NCBI GenBank assembly: GCA_035933635.1
Contig: DASYYY010000021.1
Coordinates: 248,001-312,000 of the forward strand
Source of the DNA: JAKIVR01 sp035933635
Lineage (GTDB): Archaea > Thermoplasmatota > Thermoplasmata > Lutacidiplasmatales > UBA184
Reading direction: 5' to 3'
Length of the DNA: 64,000 nucleotides
Shown in pieces: positions 16,119-24,923 of this stretch. Both the position numbers and the translations under genes were made by a program. The notes under the pieces were generated by a model. That model did not search any database. It was not told where the DNA came from and was given only the letters and a program-made list of their open reading frames with translations. Numbering within the stretch: the stretch's first letter is position 1; each line of letters begins with the position of its first letter.

Positions 16119-16157
16119 CCGGCGGATCCGCTCGGGGCTAAATTCCGGATCCGCCGG
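16119..16157. repeat. 12-bp perfect inverted repeat around the attR-like copy
   Basis: CCGGCGGATCCG (16119-16130) and CGGATCCGCCGG (16146-16157) are perfect inverted copies separated by 15 bases, CTCGGGGCTAAATTC. The left arm and loop contain the 15-bp tRNA-end copy. It lies 10 bases after the Nudix-like stop, so it may act as a transcript-end hairpin, an integrase arm site, or both. Confidence 0.6.
16126..16140 (+). repeat. Direct repeat, tRNA-end copy (attR-like)
   Basis: Exact 15-bp copy of the tRNA-Gln 3' end. Similarity weakens upstream (GCAACAGC against GCGACAGC in the tRNA, with a one-base length difference), and both copies are followed by AT-rich bases. No integrase gene is seen between the two copies. 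Confidence 0.55.
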
Positions 16158-16872
16158 GGGCTACCCACCGACCCGGACCGGTCGCCCGCGACGGGAGACT
16201 GAATTCGCGCACTCGATCAGGGTAGGGCCCACTCATGTAGGGGCACACCATGACCCGGATCGTCATGGCGAAGAAGCCAACGAAGGGAAAGAAGAAGCGA
16301 TAGGCCGCCCGAGCCAGCTTAAGTTTCGGGCGCTCGGGAATTGCTTGCGCGGACCTCTCACCCGGCTCAATCGAGCCGAGGACGTCGGCGGATTCCTGTT
16401 GTGCCTGGATGTCATAGTGTCGTTTTCGACCGCCCGACTTTGCCCAAATCTGACTACCGGTGGCGTGGTGTTTGGACCTGGAACCTCCGCTTTCAAGAAA
16501 CGCTCCCTTCGCCCGCCATGGGTTGTCTTGTTCGACCCTAGCCTAAGGATACCTAGTGCGCCGTCCAACGAGTCGGGGCAGCGGGGAGCCCGTCGTGAGT
16601 GGGCGACTTCTTGGCGATCCGAGCACTTAGGAGAGCGGGGAGTGGTCGAGGGCCGGTGCGTGCCGGCCGCCGAATATTCGTGGTGGCTGAAGCGCCCCTA
16701 TCGGACCCGTGGTCTGCACAGCCCGCCGGGGAGTATCGAAAGAGGCGGACACCAGGCCGAGGGGGAGGGCTTCGATGTGGTCGGGGACGACCGCGCCCCG
16801 GTCCCTACGGACCATCGCCGCCGATAGGGGGGCGGATGCCGGGTTGATATCTGACTCCAGCTTGTTCTGGGC
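16158..16872. other. Gene-poor stretch downstream of the attR-like repeat
   Basis: About 715 bases with no gene I can support. It contains only short open frames lacking recognisable motifs, including a 17-codon Lys-rich frame at 16250-16303, a 7-bp stem (16308-16314 with 16332-16338) and, at the end, a TATA-like box for the VOC gene. It could be decayed insertion DNA. Confidence 0.5.
16844..16851 (+). promoter_or_regulatory. TATA-like box of the VOC gene
   Basis: TTGATATC, centred 25-26 bp before GTG 16873, fitting a leaderless transcript and supporting that GTG as the start. Confidence 0.45.
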
Positions 16873-17358
16873 GTGCAGTTGCACTACGTGGGGATTCGCG
16901 TCACCAATCTTCGGCGGTCCATTCGATTTTACACCAAACTACTTGGACTCAGGGAGACCATTCGGGGCGACTTCCGGGCACTTGGTCGAGGGATCTGGGT
17001 AGGGTTGCAAGACCCCCATTCGAAGGCGAAGCTCGAGCTCAACTGGTATCCCGCGGGCTCGCAGTTCGGTCCGAAGTACCGGCCGGGGGAGGCGCTCGAC
17101 CACATCGGATTCACGATCGGCCGTGCTTCGTCGCGAAAGCTCGTTCGTCACTACGAGCGCCTGTTAAGCGGAGGAGCACGGTCCACACCCGTCACCCCCG
17201 AGAGCACCGGGGGTTGGATGGCGTGCGTGCGAGATCCGGATGGCAACTGGATCGAGGTGTTCCGTTCGCCCACGCCGGCAGAAGAGAGCTTGGAACGTAG
17301 TTTACGGCGGGCGGCTCGGAAGCGACAGCGACGGAGATCGGGTCCTGCCCGGCGGTAG
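16873..17358 (+). CDS. VOC/glyoxalase superfamily protein
   Basis: 161 residues. Two beta-alpha-beta-beta-beta modules are visible: LHYVGIRVTNLRRSIRFYTKLLGL with the first metal His, and DHIGFTIG with the second. VRDPDGNWIEVF supplies the typical C-terminal Glu ligand. The fold covers lactoylglutathione lyase, extradiol dioxygenases and resistance proteins; no feature chooses between them. The last 25 residues are very basic. It is an isolated gene in the accessory stretch, with GTG start set by the TATA box about 25 bp upstream. Confidence 0.8.
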   Translation: MQLHYVGIRVTNLRRSIRFYTKLLGLRETIRGDFRALGRGIWVGLQDPHSKAKLELNWYPAGSQFGPKYRPGEALDHIGFTIGRASSRKLVRHYERLLSGGARSTPVTPESTGGWMACVRDPDGNWIEVFRSPTPAEESLERSLRRAARKRQRRRSGPARR

Positions 17359-17832
17359 GAAGCCCCCCGCTACGATCCGCTTGCGGTCGACGCCGTTCCG
17401 GGCTCGCTGCTTCGACCTCAGGTTCTGCGGCGGCCGACGATGGGGGAGCTCGCCCTCGCAGTGAGCCGGCGGGGCGGATCTCAATCCGAACGAGGGTCCC
17501 TTGAAGGGCGCACGCACCCTCCGGTGGAATCGCATGGACCGAGTTCGCCTTCCTATCTCCCGTGAGCGGGCCCCCGGCCCTGGGTATCGGAAGACCCTCG
17601 GCGTCGAGACTTCCGGTGCCCTCGAACTGCCGTCGGGGTAAACATCCACCCTGGGGCGGGAGCGCCGGGCGCAACGAATCGCGCTGCTGCGATCGGGCGT
17701 GTAGATACCAGCGGATCTTCGAGTTCGTGCGATTCGCGCGTCGCCCCGTCTGACAATCCACGTTCCTCGCCCGACCCGCCGGGACGAGGAATGCCTAATC
17801 CACCATGCGGGAATGCGGCCCGTGGGTCGGGC
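17359..17832. other. Intergenic stretch, no supported gene
   Basis: About 470 bases between the VOC and SnoaL-like genes. Open frames on both strands are short, rich in Arg/Pro/Ser and without motifs, as expected of chance frames in GC-rich DNA. A possible upstream start of the SnoaL-like gene (ATG 17791) falls in its last part. Confidence 0.5.
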
Positions 17833-18279
17833 ATGACGCCGGAGGAGCTCGCCGAACTGATGCAAACTCTAGATGATGCTTGGAACGCCGGTCCTACCAG
17901 CAAGCTGTGGGACACGTTCCGGCGGCGGCATACGGAGGACGTCGCAGTCTATTGGCCGGGTCAGCCCGAGCCCACTCGGGGCAGGCACAATCACGACGTG
18001 GAAGCGGAGGAGTTCTTCAAAACCTTCCCCGACAACCATCTCGTCAATCGCCCGTACAAGATCTTCTTCGCCGCGGGCAATCATACCTGCTCCGTTGCGG
18101 ATTTCTCGGGGACGATGAAGGGGCCGATGGTGATGGCGGGCAAGACGGTCCCGGCAACGAACCGCTCGTTCAAGGTCGAGTTCTGCACCTTGGCCACCTG
18201 GAACGACCGTGGGGAGATCACCGAGGAGCGACTTTTCTACGACCTCGTGGGACTCATGAGGCAGATCGGCCTAAGCTAG
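17833..18279 (+). CDS. SnoaL-like / NTF2-fold protein
   Basis: 148 residues from ATG 17833; ATG 17791 would add 14 residues of low-complexity sequence. The pattern is that of the SnoaL-like polyketide-cyclase family: an N-terminal helix (TPEELAELMQTLDDAWNAG), HTEDVAVYWPGQPEPTRGR, a helix with FFKTFPDNH, and C-terminal beta strands with FKVEFCTLATWNDRGEI. Members include cyclases, isomerases and many proteins of unknown role. It is an isolated gene; substrate unknown. Confidence 0.75.
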   Translation: MTPEELAELMQTLDDAWNAGPTSKLWDTFRRRHTEDVAVYWPGQPEPTRGRHNHDVEAEEFFKTFPDNHLVNRPYKIFFAAGNHTCSVADFSGTMKGPMVMAGKTVPATNRSFKVEFCTLATWNDRGEITEERLFYDLVGLMRQIGLS

Positions 18280-18457
18280 GGTCTGTCCCGTTTGACCCGC
18301 CGCCTCGATGGCGACGGGGGTCGTTCCGTGGCCCGCTCTCGGCCCGCGGTGTCCCTCGGCCGCCGGTAGTTGGGGAATCGGGCGTCGGGGGATCGAGCGC
18401 GTCTCGGTCTCCGCCGGCGGACTACCGTCCGGCGAGGGCCAATGCTCCCTCGGGCCG

Positions 18458-19546
18458 CTAGGCGTAGGTCCAAGTCGCCCCGCAGTTGTAGAAAACGAAG
18501 TATCTCGCGGCGGCGTCCCACGCGAAGACGGGGTACTTGTAGGCGAACGCGCCCGGCCCCGGGGGAGGGTTCGCCCCGCGATTATAGAACCACGTACCGT
18601 TGAAGAAGGTCCAAGTGAGATACGGTCGGAAGGAGACCTGGGTGTTGGATCCGCCCCAGAGTACCGCGACCGTATCGTTCGCGGCAAATGCGGGACCGAC
18701 CCGCTTTTCCGGGGTGATCGGCGTGGTAGTACCGCGGAAGACGATCCTCCAAACCCCTCGGGAATAGCCCCAGGTATCTTTGCTGGTACATGCGGTGAGG
18801 GCGGAGCTGTGCGGCACCCACCACCCTGACTCCAGAATCACGTAACCGCCGCTCGCGAAGTACGCCATCGCTGCGCCCTCCCGACGGCAAGGTCCGCTGA
18901 TGTTGAGCTGATGCCAAGCCCCCATGGCGAAGGTCCAGGTATCGTTGAGATCCCCGCCGCTTGTGTTGCCTCCAAAGAGTAGCGCGTACGAATCCCCGAC
19001 GTCGTAGGTCATCGCCGCCTTGTTCCGAGCGGGTGGGCGGGTGGCTGGCGAGAGAGCGGTCCAGTGGCCGCTTCTGAACTCCCAAGTATCACCGAGGCTG
19101 CCCGTCCTATTCCTCCCCCCGAAGAGGAGGACGTAGTGGTCGATCGCGTCGTAGGTGAGCGAAGCGTATGCCCGGGGCGGTGGATGCACCTTGGGCGAGA
19201 GCTTGTGCCACGAGGAATTCTGGAAGGCCCAGCTATCCCCTAGGAAGATGCCCGTAGGCGTCAGACCGCCGAACAACACCAGGTATCCGTCCGCGCCATC
19301 GAACGTCGAGGCGGCGCCCACCCGGCTCGGGGGGGCGATGCCGGCGACCCCCGTGACGTTCGACCAGGTTCCGTGGGGGTGCGGGACGAACGCTGGTCCG
19401 CCGGCTGGTGCCGGGCGTGGTAGGGGAGCCAAGAACCCGGGGTGGGCCGCCACCTCAGGCATCAAGAGTAGCACGATGGCGCACACGGTGAGGCCGAGCG
19501 AAGCGATCATCCGAGCGTTTCGTCGACGGCCGCTTCGGATCCTCAT
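18458..19546 (-). CDS. Secreted kelch-repeat beta-propeller protein
   Basis: 362 residues from ATG 19546. An Arg-rich N-region is followed by a hydrophobic stretch (MIASLGLTVCAIVLLLMPEVAA), a signal peptide or anchor. Kelch-type blades follow, repeating the pattern GD(T/S)W.F..G.W..LSP, PP.R, A.(M/L)TYD and Y.LLFGG at about 95-300. No C-terminal anchor is seen and the protein ends abruptly after a last blade (ATWTYA). Extracellular kelch proteins are abundant in Thermoplasmata-type archaea; role unknown, possibly adhesion or glycan binding. A minus-strand TATA-like box is centred 28 bp upstream. Confidence 0.8.
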   Translation of the reverse strand: MRIRSGRRRNARMIASLGLTVCAIVLLLMPEVAAHPGFLAPLPRPAPAGGPAFVPHPHGTWSNVTGVAGIAPPSRVGAASTFDGADGYLVLFGGLTPTGIFLGDSWAFQNSSWHKLSPKVHPPPRAYASLTYDAIDHYVLLFGGRNRTGSLGDTWEFRSGHWTALSPATRPPARNKAAMTYDVGDSYALLFGGNTSGGDLNDTWTFAMGAWHQLNISGPCRREGAAMAYFASGGYVILESGWWVPHSSALTACTSKDTWGYSRGVWRIVFRGTTTPITPEKRVGPAFAANDTVAVLWGGSNTQVSFRPYLTWTFFNGTWFYNRGANPPPGPGAFAYKYPVFAWDAAARYFVFYNCGATWTYA

Positions 19547-19570
19547 CGACCACAAGTGACGGCCGCCTCG

Positions 19571-19578
19571 AATTAGAG
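19571..19578 (-). promoter_or_regulatory. TATA-like box of the kelch gene
   Basis: CTCTAATT on the minus strand, centred 28-29 bp from ATG 19546. It supports that start rather than the much longer upstream open frame. Confidence 0.45.
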
Positions 19579-20006
19579 TTCGGCGGTAGTTCGGGGGGAA
19601 AAGTTGGATCCTCTGGGCCCACCGTCTCGAGCCTCGACAACGGGGGCTAGGAGTAGGTATCGTGAGAACCCCGTCCAGCCCATGGAGCGCCGGGTAATCC
19701 ACGAGGTGTTCGACACGGGCCCCCGCCGCGCGAGACCCGCGAAACGATGTTGACCTTTGCGAGCAAGGGCCGTCGTGGACGAGTGTTGAGGCGGTTGTAT
19801 TCACGATCACGATTGATGTCCCTCCGGGCGGCATCCCACGGTCCGTCGATGATCGAAAGGATTGGGAGCGTGCGGCGTAGGCGGCCGCGCATGGGCTGGA
19901 GCCCGCCAAGTACCCCCGCGCGGATCGATTTCGGTACGATGGGTCTTTGAAGCCGTTGCTGCCGCCGCCGAAGAGATGAAGGTTCGGACGGATTGGGCGA
20001 CGCGGG
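19579..20006. other. Intergenic stretch, no supported gene
   Basis: About 430 bases between divergent genes. The long minus-strand frame that continues upstream from the kelch gene is Arg/Ser/Pro-rich and motif-free, and the kelch signal peptide argues that it is not translated. Confidence 0.5.
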
Positions 20007-20450
20007 ATGAATGCAATGGAATCTCCCAGCGGACGACTCGAGCCGCCGCGGATCACGACGTTCTTGACGTTCTCGGGATCGCAATACGGGAAGGCCGAGG
20101 AAGCGATCCGGTTCTATGTTTCCTTGTTTCCGAATTCGAAAGTCGAGTCGCTTGTGCGACACGGAGAGGGGGAAAGCGTTCCCGTGGGCGAGATGCGGAG
20201 GTGCTCGTTCGTCCTGGCGGGGGGCCGCTTCTTGGCGACCGAAACCCAAGGTGATGAACAGCTCCGATTTACCCCGGCATTCTCGCTCTACGTTGAGTGT
20301 CGTTCGGCCGAGCAACTGAACGCCCTGTTCGACGGACTTTCATCGGGCGGGAAGATCCGCATGCCGCTCGCGGAGTATCCCTCGAGCAAGTTGTTCACGT
20401 GGTTCGATGACCGGTACGGTGTCTCCTGGCAGCTGGAGTTGAAGCGCTAG
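20007..20450 (+). CDS. PhnB-like VOC superfamily protein
   Basis: 147 residues. PPRITTFLTFSGS, AEEAIRFYVSLFPNSKVESLVRHG and the C-terminal LFTWFDDRYGVSWQLEL are the signature of the PhnB/3-demethylubiquinone-methyltransferase-like glyoxalase branch. This is a distant VOC subfamily whose members are mostly of unknown function; despite the historical name it is not a methyltransferase. Met codons at 20007 and 20016 are both possible starts. Isolated gene in the accessory region. Confidence 0.82.
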   Translation: MNAMESPSGRLEPPRITTFLTFSGSQYGKAEEAIRFYVSLFPNSKVESLVRHGEGESVPVGEMRRCSFVLAGGRFLATETQGDEQLRFTPAFSLYVECRSAEQLNALFDGLSSGGKIRMPLAEYPSSKLFTWFDDRYGVSWQLELKR

Positions 20451-21099
20451 GCCACCGACGCGGGTTCGGCCGAATCGGACCCCGGCATTGCACCCCCTCG
20501 CCTGCGTCGAAGGGGGGACCGCGTGGAATGGTTACCAGTCAGATTCGACCCATGCCACGAGTTCTAGGCTCGCTCCGGTGATCGGAGCCCCAACGCCCGG
20601 GTGCTTCCTCCTCGCGGGCATCGCCGTACCGACGGATCCCGTTTTCGAACCTAGGTGAGAGCTTAGCGCGACCGTAGGGCCGGTCCCCATCGCGGCGCAT
20701 TCCGTTGCGCCCCCGACCCGCCCGACCACTGCCGGTTCGGCTCTGCCATCGAACTCGCGCACGGTCGGTGTCGGGCGCAACCCGATCGAGGGTCCTCACC
20801 CTCGTGAGCGGCCATCTCCCCGGGTTCAAGAATGGGTAGGAACAATCGGGACATGCCGCCCCGACCAGCCCAGGCACCGCTCATCCCGAATTGGTCGGGC
20901 TCACCGTACAAGTAAGTCACGGCACATCCCCCTCGCGTTCGGATCGCGTCACGTGCATAGCCCGGACCGTGGCCATGCAACGCCGACGGGGCTCCGTCGA
21001 GGGGACCTGCCTTTAGCCACCCTCCGGTCGACTCGAGCCTCCGGCACCCAAACGGCTTTTCCGTAGTGCCCCATCGGAGGAAGTCGAGGATCTAGGCGC
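20451..21099. other. Intergenic stretch, no supported gene
   Basis: About 650 bases. Several overlapping minus-strand frames of 80-110 codons exist but share no motif and have no start context; I see no RNA gene, repeat pair or promoter that stands out. It may be remnant DNA. Confidence 0.45.
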
Positions 21100-22227
21100 A
21101 TGTCGAAGGATCAGAAGATCCGGATCTTGGTGGGTACTCGGAAGGGGGCGTTCGTTGCGACAAGCGATCTTCGGCGCAAGAGCTGGAAGATCGGGACATC
21201 GGCGCTTGGATCGGCGGACGTGTACCATGTCGCCGCTGACCCCCGGCACCCGGGAACCCTGTACGCGGCCGCCAACAGCGCGTTCTGGGGTCCGATGGTC
21301 CAACGTTCGACCGACTGGGGGAAGACGTGGAAGGAGTCGGCGACGCCGCTGACCCCCATGCAGAAAGAGCGGTCGCCCGAAGGCGACCCCGCACGTCAAC
21401 AGTCGCGACCCTTGGCCAACCTCTGGCATTTCGAGCCCGGACCAGCCTCCGACCCGGACGTGCTCTACCTGGGGGCCGATCCCCACCTCCTCTTCCGGAG
21501 CAACGACCAGGGCGAGAGCTGGGAGGGAGTGGCCGGGATCAACAACCATCCGGATCGCAAGAACTGGGGACCCGGCAATGGCGGCCCCTGCCTCCACACG
21601 GTCCTGCTCGATCCCCGGGACGCCCGCCGGATGTACGTCGGGATGTCCTCGGTCGGGACCTTCCGCTCGGAGGATGGCGGACGGAGCTGGACGCCGACGA
21701 ACAAGCATGTGGAGTGCCCATTCCTCCCCGAGGGGAAGCGCTTCCCCGAGACCGGTCAATGCGTGCACAAGGTGGCGATCGACTCCGCCAACCCGAACAC
21801 GTTCTATCGACAGGACCACGGCGGGATCTACGTCTCGCACAACCGGATGGATTCGTGGAGACGGATCGGCAAGCCGCTCGGTGACGACTTCGGGTTCGGG
21901 GTCGCGTCGCCCGCCATGCGGCCGGGCCTCGCGTACTTCGTTCGCCTGGACGGCTTCCGCAGCACCGCCCGGGACTTTCAGGTCCAGGAGTGGAACGACA
22001 GGACCCGTCGGTGGAAGATGTTGGTTCGACCGAACGCTTTCCCGGGCAATTTCAATGTGCTGCGCGAGGGGGTCGCGACCGATGCCCTCGACCCGCCGGG
22101 GATCTATGTCGGCACGACGACCGGTCAGCTGTTCATGAGCCCGGATGCGGGGAAGTCGTGGCAGGTACTGCCGTACGTTTTCCCGCAGATCCGCTCGGTC
22201 AGCGTCGTGAGTCCCGGCGCGAGCTGA
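21100..22227 (+). CDS. BNR/Asp-box repeat beta-propeller protein (sialidase/sortilin-like)
   Basis: 375 residues with at least four Asp-box turns, S.D.G..W: STDWGKTW, SNDQGESW, SEDGGRSW and SPDAGKSW, spaced as in six- or seven-bladed sialidase-like or VPS10-like propellers. No signal peptide is visible, so it may be cytosolic. The Arg triad and Tyr/Glu pair of true sialidases cannot be assigned, so hydrolase activity is not claimed. Similar proteins are often annotated as exo-alpha-sialidase or photosystem II stability-like. ATG start 21100; no neighbour in operon. Confidence 0.78.
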   Translation: MSKDQKIRILVGTRKGAFVATSDLRRKSWKIGTSALGSADVYHVAADPRHPGTLYAAANSAFWGPMVQRSTDWGKTWKESATPLTPMQKERSPEGDPARQQSRPLANLWHFEPGPASDPDVLYLGADPHLLFRSNDQGESWEGVAGINNHPDRKNWGPGNGGPCLHTVLLDPRDARRMYVGMSSVGTFRSEDGGRSWTPTNKHVECPFLPEGKRFPETGQCVHKVAIDSANPNTFYRQDHGGIYVSHNRMDSWRRIGKPLGDDFGFGVASPAMRPGLAYFVRLDGFRSTARDFQVQEWNDRTRRWKMLVRPNAFPGNFNVLREGVATDALDPPGIYVGTTTGQLFMSPDAGKSWQVLPYVFPQIRSVSVVSPGAS

Positions 22228-22276
22228 GAGATCGGACCGGGTCGTTCCAACCAGCACCCTGGGGACGGAGAGCGGT

Positions 22277-23092
22277 TCAGCGCGGTCCTCGATCCACGGA
22301 GGGGCCCGCCCCGGCAACGTCCAAGCGGGAAAAGAGGCTCCGGATCGCCCCAGGTATCGACTCGAACGTGCCCACTTCGAGGATGTGATCGCCTCGGGTG
22401 GAGCCGGCGGGAATGGTCAGCCCGCGATAGTGAGGGCCGTACTCCTGCAATCCGGTGAATAGGATCGCTCCCCGCATGCCGGCGCGTCGCGCGCCTTCCG
22501 TGTCCGACCAGGTATCGCCAACGTGGACGGCGTCGTGAGCGGGAGTCGAGAGGGCCTCGAGGACCGCTTGGAAGATCTCGGCGGCAGGCTTGGCCCAGGG
22601 AAGCTCGTCGCTGAACGCGTAGGCCTCGACGTGCCCCGCCAGCCCGAGACGATCGAGGACCCCCCGCATCGACCGACCTTCCTCGCCCACGGTATTGCCG
22701 ACGACACCGAGACGATAGCCCTCGGCGCGGAGAACGTCCAGTACCTCCCGCGCTCCGGGCGCGGCCTTGAACGGCTGACGATCGACCCACGTTCGTAGCT
22801 CTTCGAGATACCTCGGGACATCCGGGCGCAGTCCGAGCCCGTGCGCGGCGCGCCGGAGTTGGACCGCGGGGGATATCGAAACCCCTCGGACCGCTTCCTG
22901 CGACGCCTCTGCGAGGATGCGCTGGAAATCGTTGCCGATCTTCTCCTCGGTCCAACTCTCACGCGATCCGGTGGACTCGGCACGGCGAAGGGCCTCCACC
23001 GCGATGGCGACTTGCCCGTGGTAGTACCGCTCCTCCTCCTCGGGGGTGAGGTACAGTAGGGTATGCCAGACATCGAGGGTGACCGCGCTCAA
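22277..23092 (-). CDS. HAD superfamily hydrolase
   Basis: 271 residues from TTG 23092, chosen because family members begin just before the nucleophile motif (here SAVTLDVWHTLLYL). Motif I is DVW: the second aspartate of DxD phosphatases is replaced by Trp, as in dehalogenase-type or other non-classical HADs. Motif II VGNT, motif III WAKPAAEIF with Lys and motif IV HVGDTWSDTEGARRAGM are present, with a helical cap between. Substrate unknown. Longer starts up to 23149 add a Cys/Arg-rich leader that looks untranslated. Confidence 0.75.
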   Translation of the reverse strand: MSAVTLDVWHTLLYLTPEEEERYYHGQVAIAVEALRRAESTGSRESWTEEKIGNDFQRILAEASQEAVRGVSISPAVQLRRAAHGLGLRPDVPRYLEELRTWVDRQPFKAAPGAREVLDVLRAEGYRLGVVGNTVGEEGRSMRGVLDRLGLAGHVEAYAFSDELPWAKPAAEIFQAVLEALSTPAHDAVHVGDTWSDTEGARRAGMRGAILFTGLQEYGPHYRGLTIPAGSTRGDHILEVGTFESIPGAIRSLFSRLDVAGAGPSVDRGPR

Positions 23093-23207
23093 CGCTCGGC
23101 ACCCCCACCGCGGACACTGAGCACTCTGGTCACGCGGCCGCGCAAGCATATGGCTCCGGCCGTGCTTGCGCGGGCCGATCGGGCCGGCTCAGCAGGCCCC
23201 TACGGGT

Positions 23208-24923
23208 ATGCTCGCACGGATGCGCCGTTCATACACGCCCCCGACCGTCGCGGGGAGGGTGCAGACGAGCCGTCCAATGGGCCCGGGAGCGCGGTCGTCG
23301 AGGACACGGGCGGCACTGCTCGCCATGGCCCTCGCCGCCGCCCTGGCGCTCCCGGGCGTCGGTGCCATCGACCCCGGGCTCAGTGGATCGAGTCCGCACT
23401 CCCCGATTCGAATCTCCACCGGCGCGCCCACGGCGGCGCTCAACCAGGGCCCCCTCGTCGCGGTCACACCCCCGACCTTCTGGTCCCTTGACCTGCAGAC
23501 CAACAACTCGAGCGGGGTCTGGTCCGATGCGACGGTGCGCGCGTTCCTCAATGCGACCCCGTTCACGTGGGTCCGCTACGGCGAACTCACCGAGGAATGC
23601 AACATCTCGGCGGATCGGCTCTACGCATCGAACGGCACCGTTGTACCCGGCGGCTGTCTCTACAACCTCACCGCGTTCAAGGACTGGTGCTGGTCGCGCA
23701 CCCCCCACTGTCACGCAGTGCTCCCGCTTCCCGGGGAGAACAACAACTCGGCCGAGGACGCTTCCATCGCCCGATGGATCGTGCAGACCATCGGCTTCCA
23801 ACCCGACTATTGGTCGGTCGGGAACGAACCCTCCGGCTGGAAACACTACGGGATCCCGTGGACCCAATGGTCGCCGCAGGACAATTCGACGCCGACGCCG
23901 CTCGCGTATGCGTTCGACCTGAAGGCGGCGATCACGGCCGTTCGGGGGGTCGACCCCTCCGCGAAGTTCATGGGGATCGAGGCCGCGTGTGCCTGCCAAA
24001 AGCCCGCGTGGTTCCAGGATATCGTTCGCGTCGACGGGGCCCGGATCTCGGCGTTGGGCTACCACTCCTACCCCTGGGGCGGGTCCTACAACGAGACGCT
24101 CGACCAGTTCTACGGGGCGTTGAGCTCCGTGAACAACATTTCCACCACGTACGCGCACATGCGCGCAGAGATCACCGGTCGTTGCGCTCGATGCTCCACC
24201 CTCCCGATCTATCTCCATGAGTACAATGCCGGCCCCGGAAACGGCCATACGAACTTCAGCGGGGGGTATGCCAACGCCGTGTTTCTGGCGGCGTCGGTCA
24301 CCCAGGCGCTCCGCGCCAATGTCACTCAATTCACCGTGTTCAATCTCCAGAGCAACCTTTCGGCGTTCGGATATGCAATGATCAACCGCACCGATGTCGT
24401 CGGGCCCACCGGGATTCTGTTCTCCAACGTGCTGGACCATCTGGTCCGTGGGAGCGTCTACGCCACGGGCTTCTCTCCGGGTTTCCCGGGACTTTGGTCG
24501 GTGCTGACCGTCGGGCCGGGGAGCGGTACGTTGCTCGTGATCAACACGAACCTGACCCAGACACTGACCTTCTCGCCTTCCGGTGTCTTCTCCGCTTCCA
24601 AGCATGTCAGTTCGATCGCCTGGCACCCGGGCGCGCGGTTCCCTGCGGTCACGAACGCCACGCTTCAGCCCAGCTACAGTGTCGGGCCGCAGGGCATCCT
24701 GCTGCTCTCCGTCCCCGCGCGGGCCGTGCATGGCCCCGCCCGTGTGGGGGCCGCGGGCGCTCCAACGTCGGTCCAGCGGACGGGTGCGGCACCGGTTCTC
24801 CCCTGGGAATCGGGTGTGGGCCCGGTTCTGGGCGGGGTCGTCTCCGCCGTGCTGCTGCGACGGGCGCCCGTCGGGCTCGCGGGCAACGTTATGCGAGGCA
24901 CGGCTGGTGCCCGACCGCCATGA
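23208..24923 (+). CDS. Secreted glycoside-hydrolase-like protein (clan A-type)
   Basis: 571 residues from ATG 23208 (23220 and 23277 also possible). A signal peptide (RTRAALLAMALAAALALPGVGA) precedes a TIM-barrel-like domain. YWSVGNEPSGWKHYG carries an NEP acid/base motif and, about 135 residues later, IYLHEYNAGPG carries a candidate nucleophile Glu: the two-glutamate layout of clan GH-A enzymes. Many Asn-X-Ser/Thr sequons fit N-glycosylation outside the cell. A beta-sandwich tail follows; no clear C-terminal anchor. The exact GH family and substrate are not determined. Its TGA overlaps the next ATG (ATGA). Confidence 0.72.
   Translation: MLARMRRSYTPPTVAGRVQTSRPMGPGARSSRTRAALLAMALAAALALPGVGAIDPGLSGSSPHSPIRISTGAPTAALNQGPLVAVTPPTFWSLDLQTNNSSGVWSDATVRAFLNATPFTWVRYGELTEECNISADRLYASNGTVVPGGCLYNLTAFKDWCWSRTPHCHAVLPLPGENNNSAEDASIARWIVQTIGFQPDYWSVGNEPSGWKHYGIPWTQWSPQDNSTPTPLAYAFDLKAAITAVRGVDPSAKFMGIEAACACQKPAWFQDIVRVDGARISALGYHSYPWGGSYNETLDQFYGALSSVNNISTTYAHMRAEITGRCARCSTLPIYLHEYNAGPGNGHTNFSGGYANAVFLAASVTQALRANVTQFTVFNLQSNLSAFGYAMINRTDVVGPTGILFSNVLDHLVRGSVYATGFSPGFPGLWSVLTVGPGSGTLLVINTNLTQTLTFSPSGVFSASKHVSSIAWHPGARFPAVTNATLQPSYSVGPQGILLLSVPARAVHGPARVGAAGAPTSVQRTGAAPVLPWESGVGPVLGGVVSAVLLRRAPVGLAGNVMRGTAGARPP

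Noticed and set aside
16250..16303. 17-codon Lys-rich frame ending KKPTKGKKKR
   Set aside because: Too short, no promoter or SD, no partner gene; cannot be told from chance.
16307..16338. 7-bp stem GCCCGAGC/GCTCGGG as a terminator
   Set aside because: Short stem, no adjacent gene end, expected by chance in GC-rich DNA.
16158..21099. Possible insertion sequence or transposase remnant
   Set aside because: No DDE, HUH or integrase motif, and no terminal inverted repeats flanking any gene were seen.
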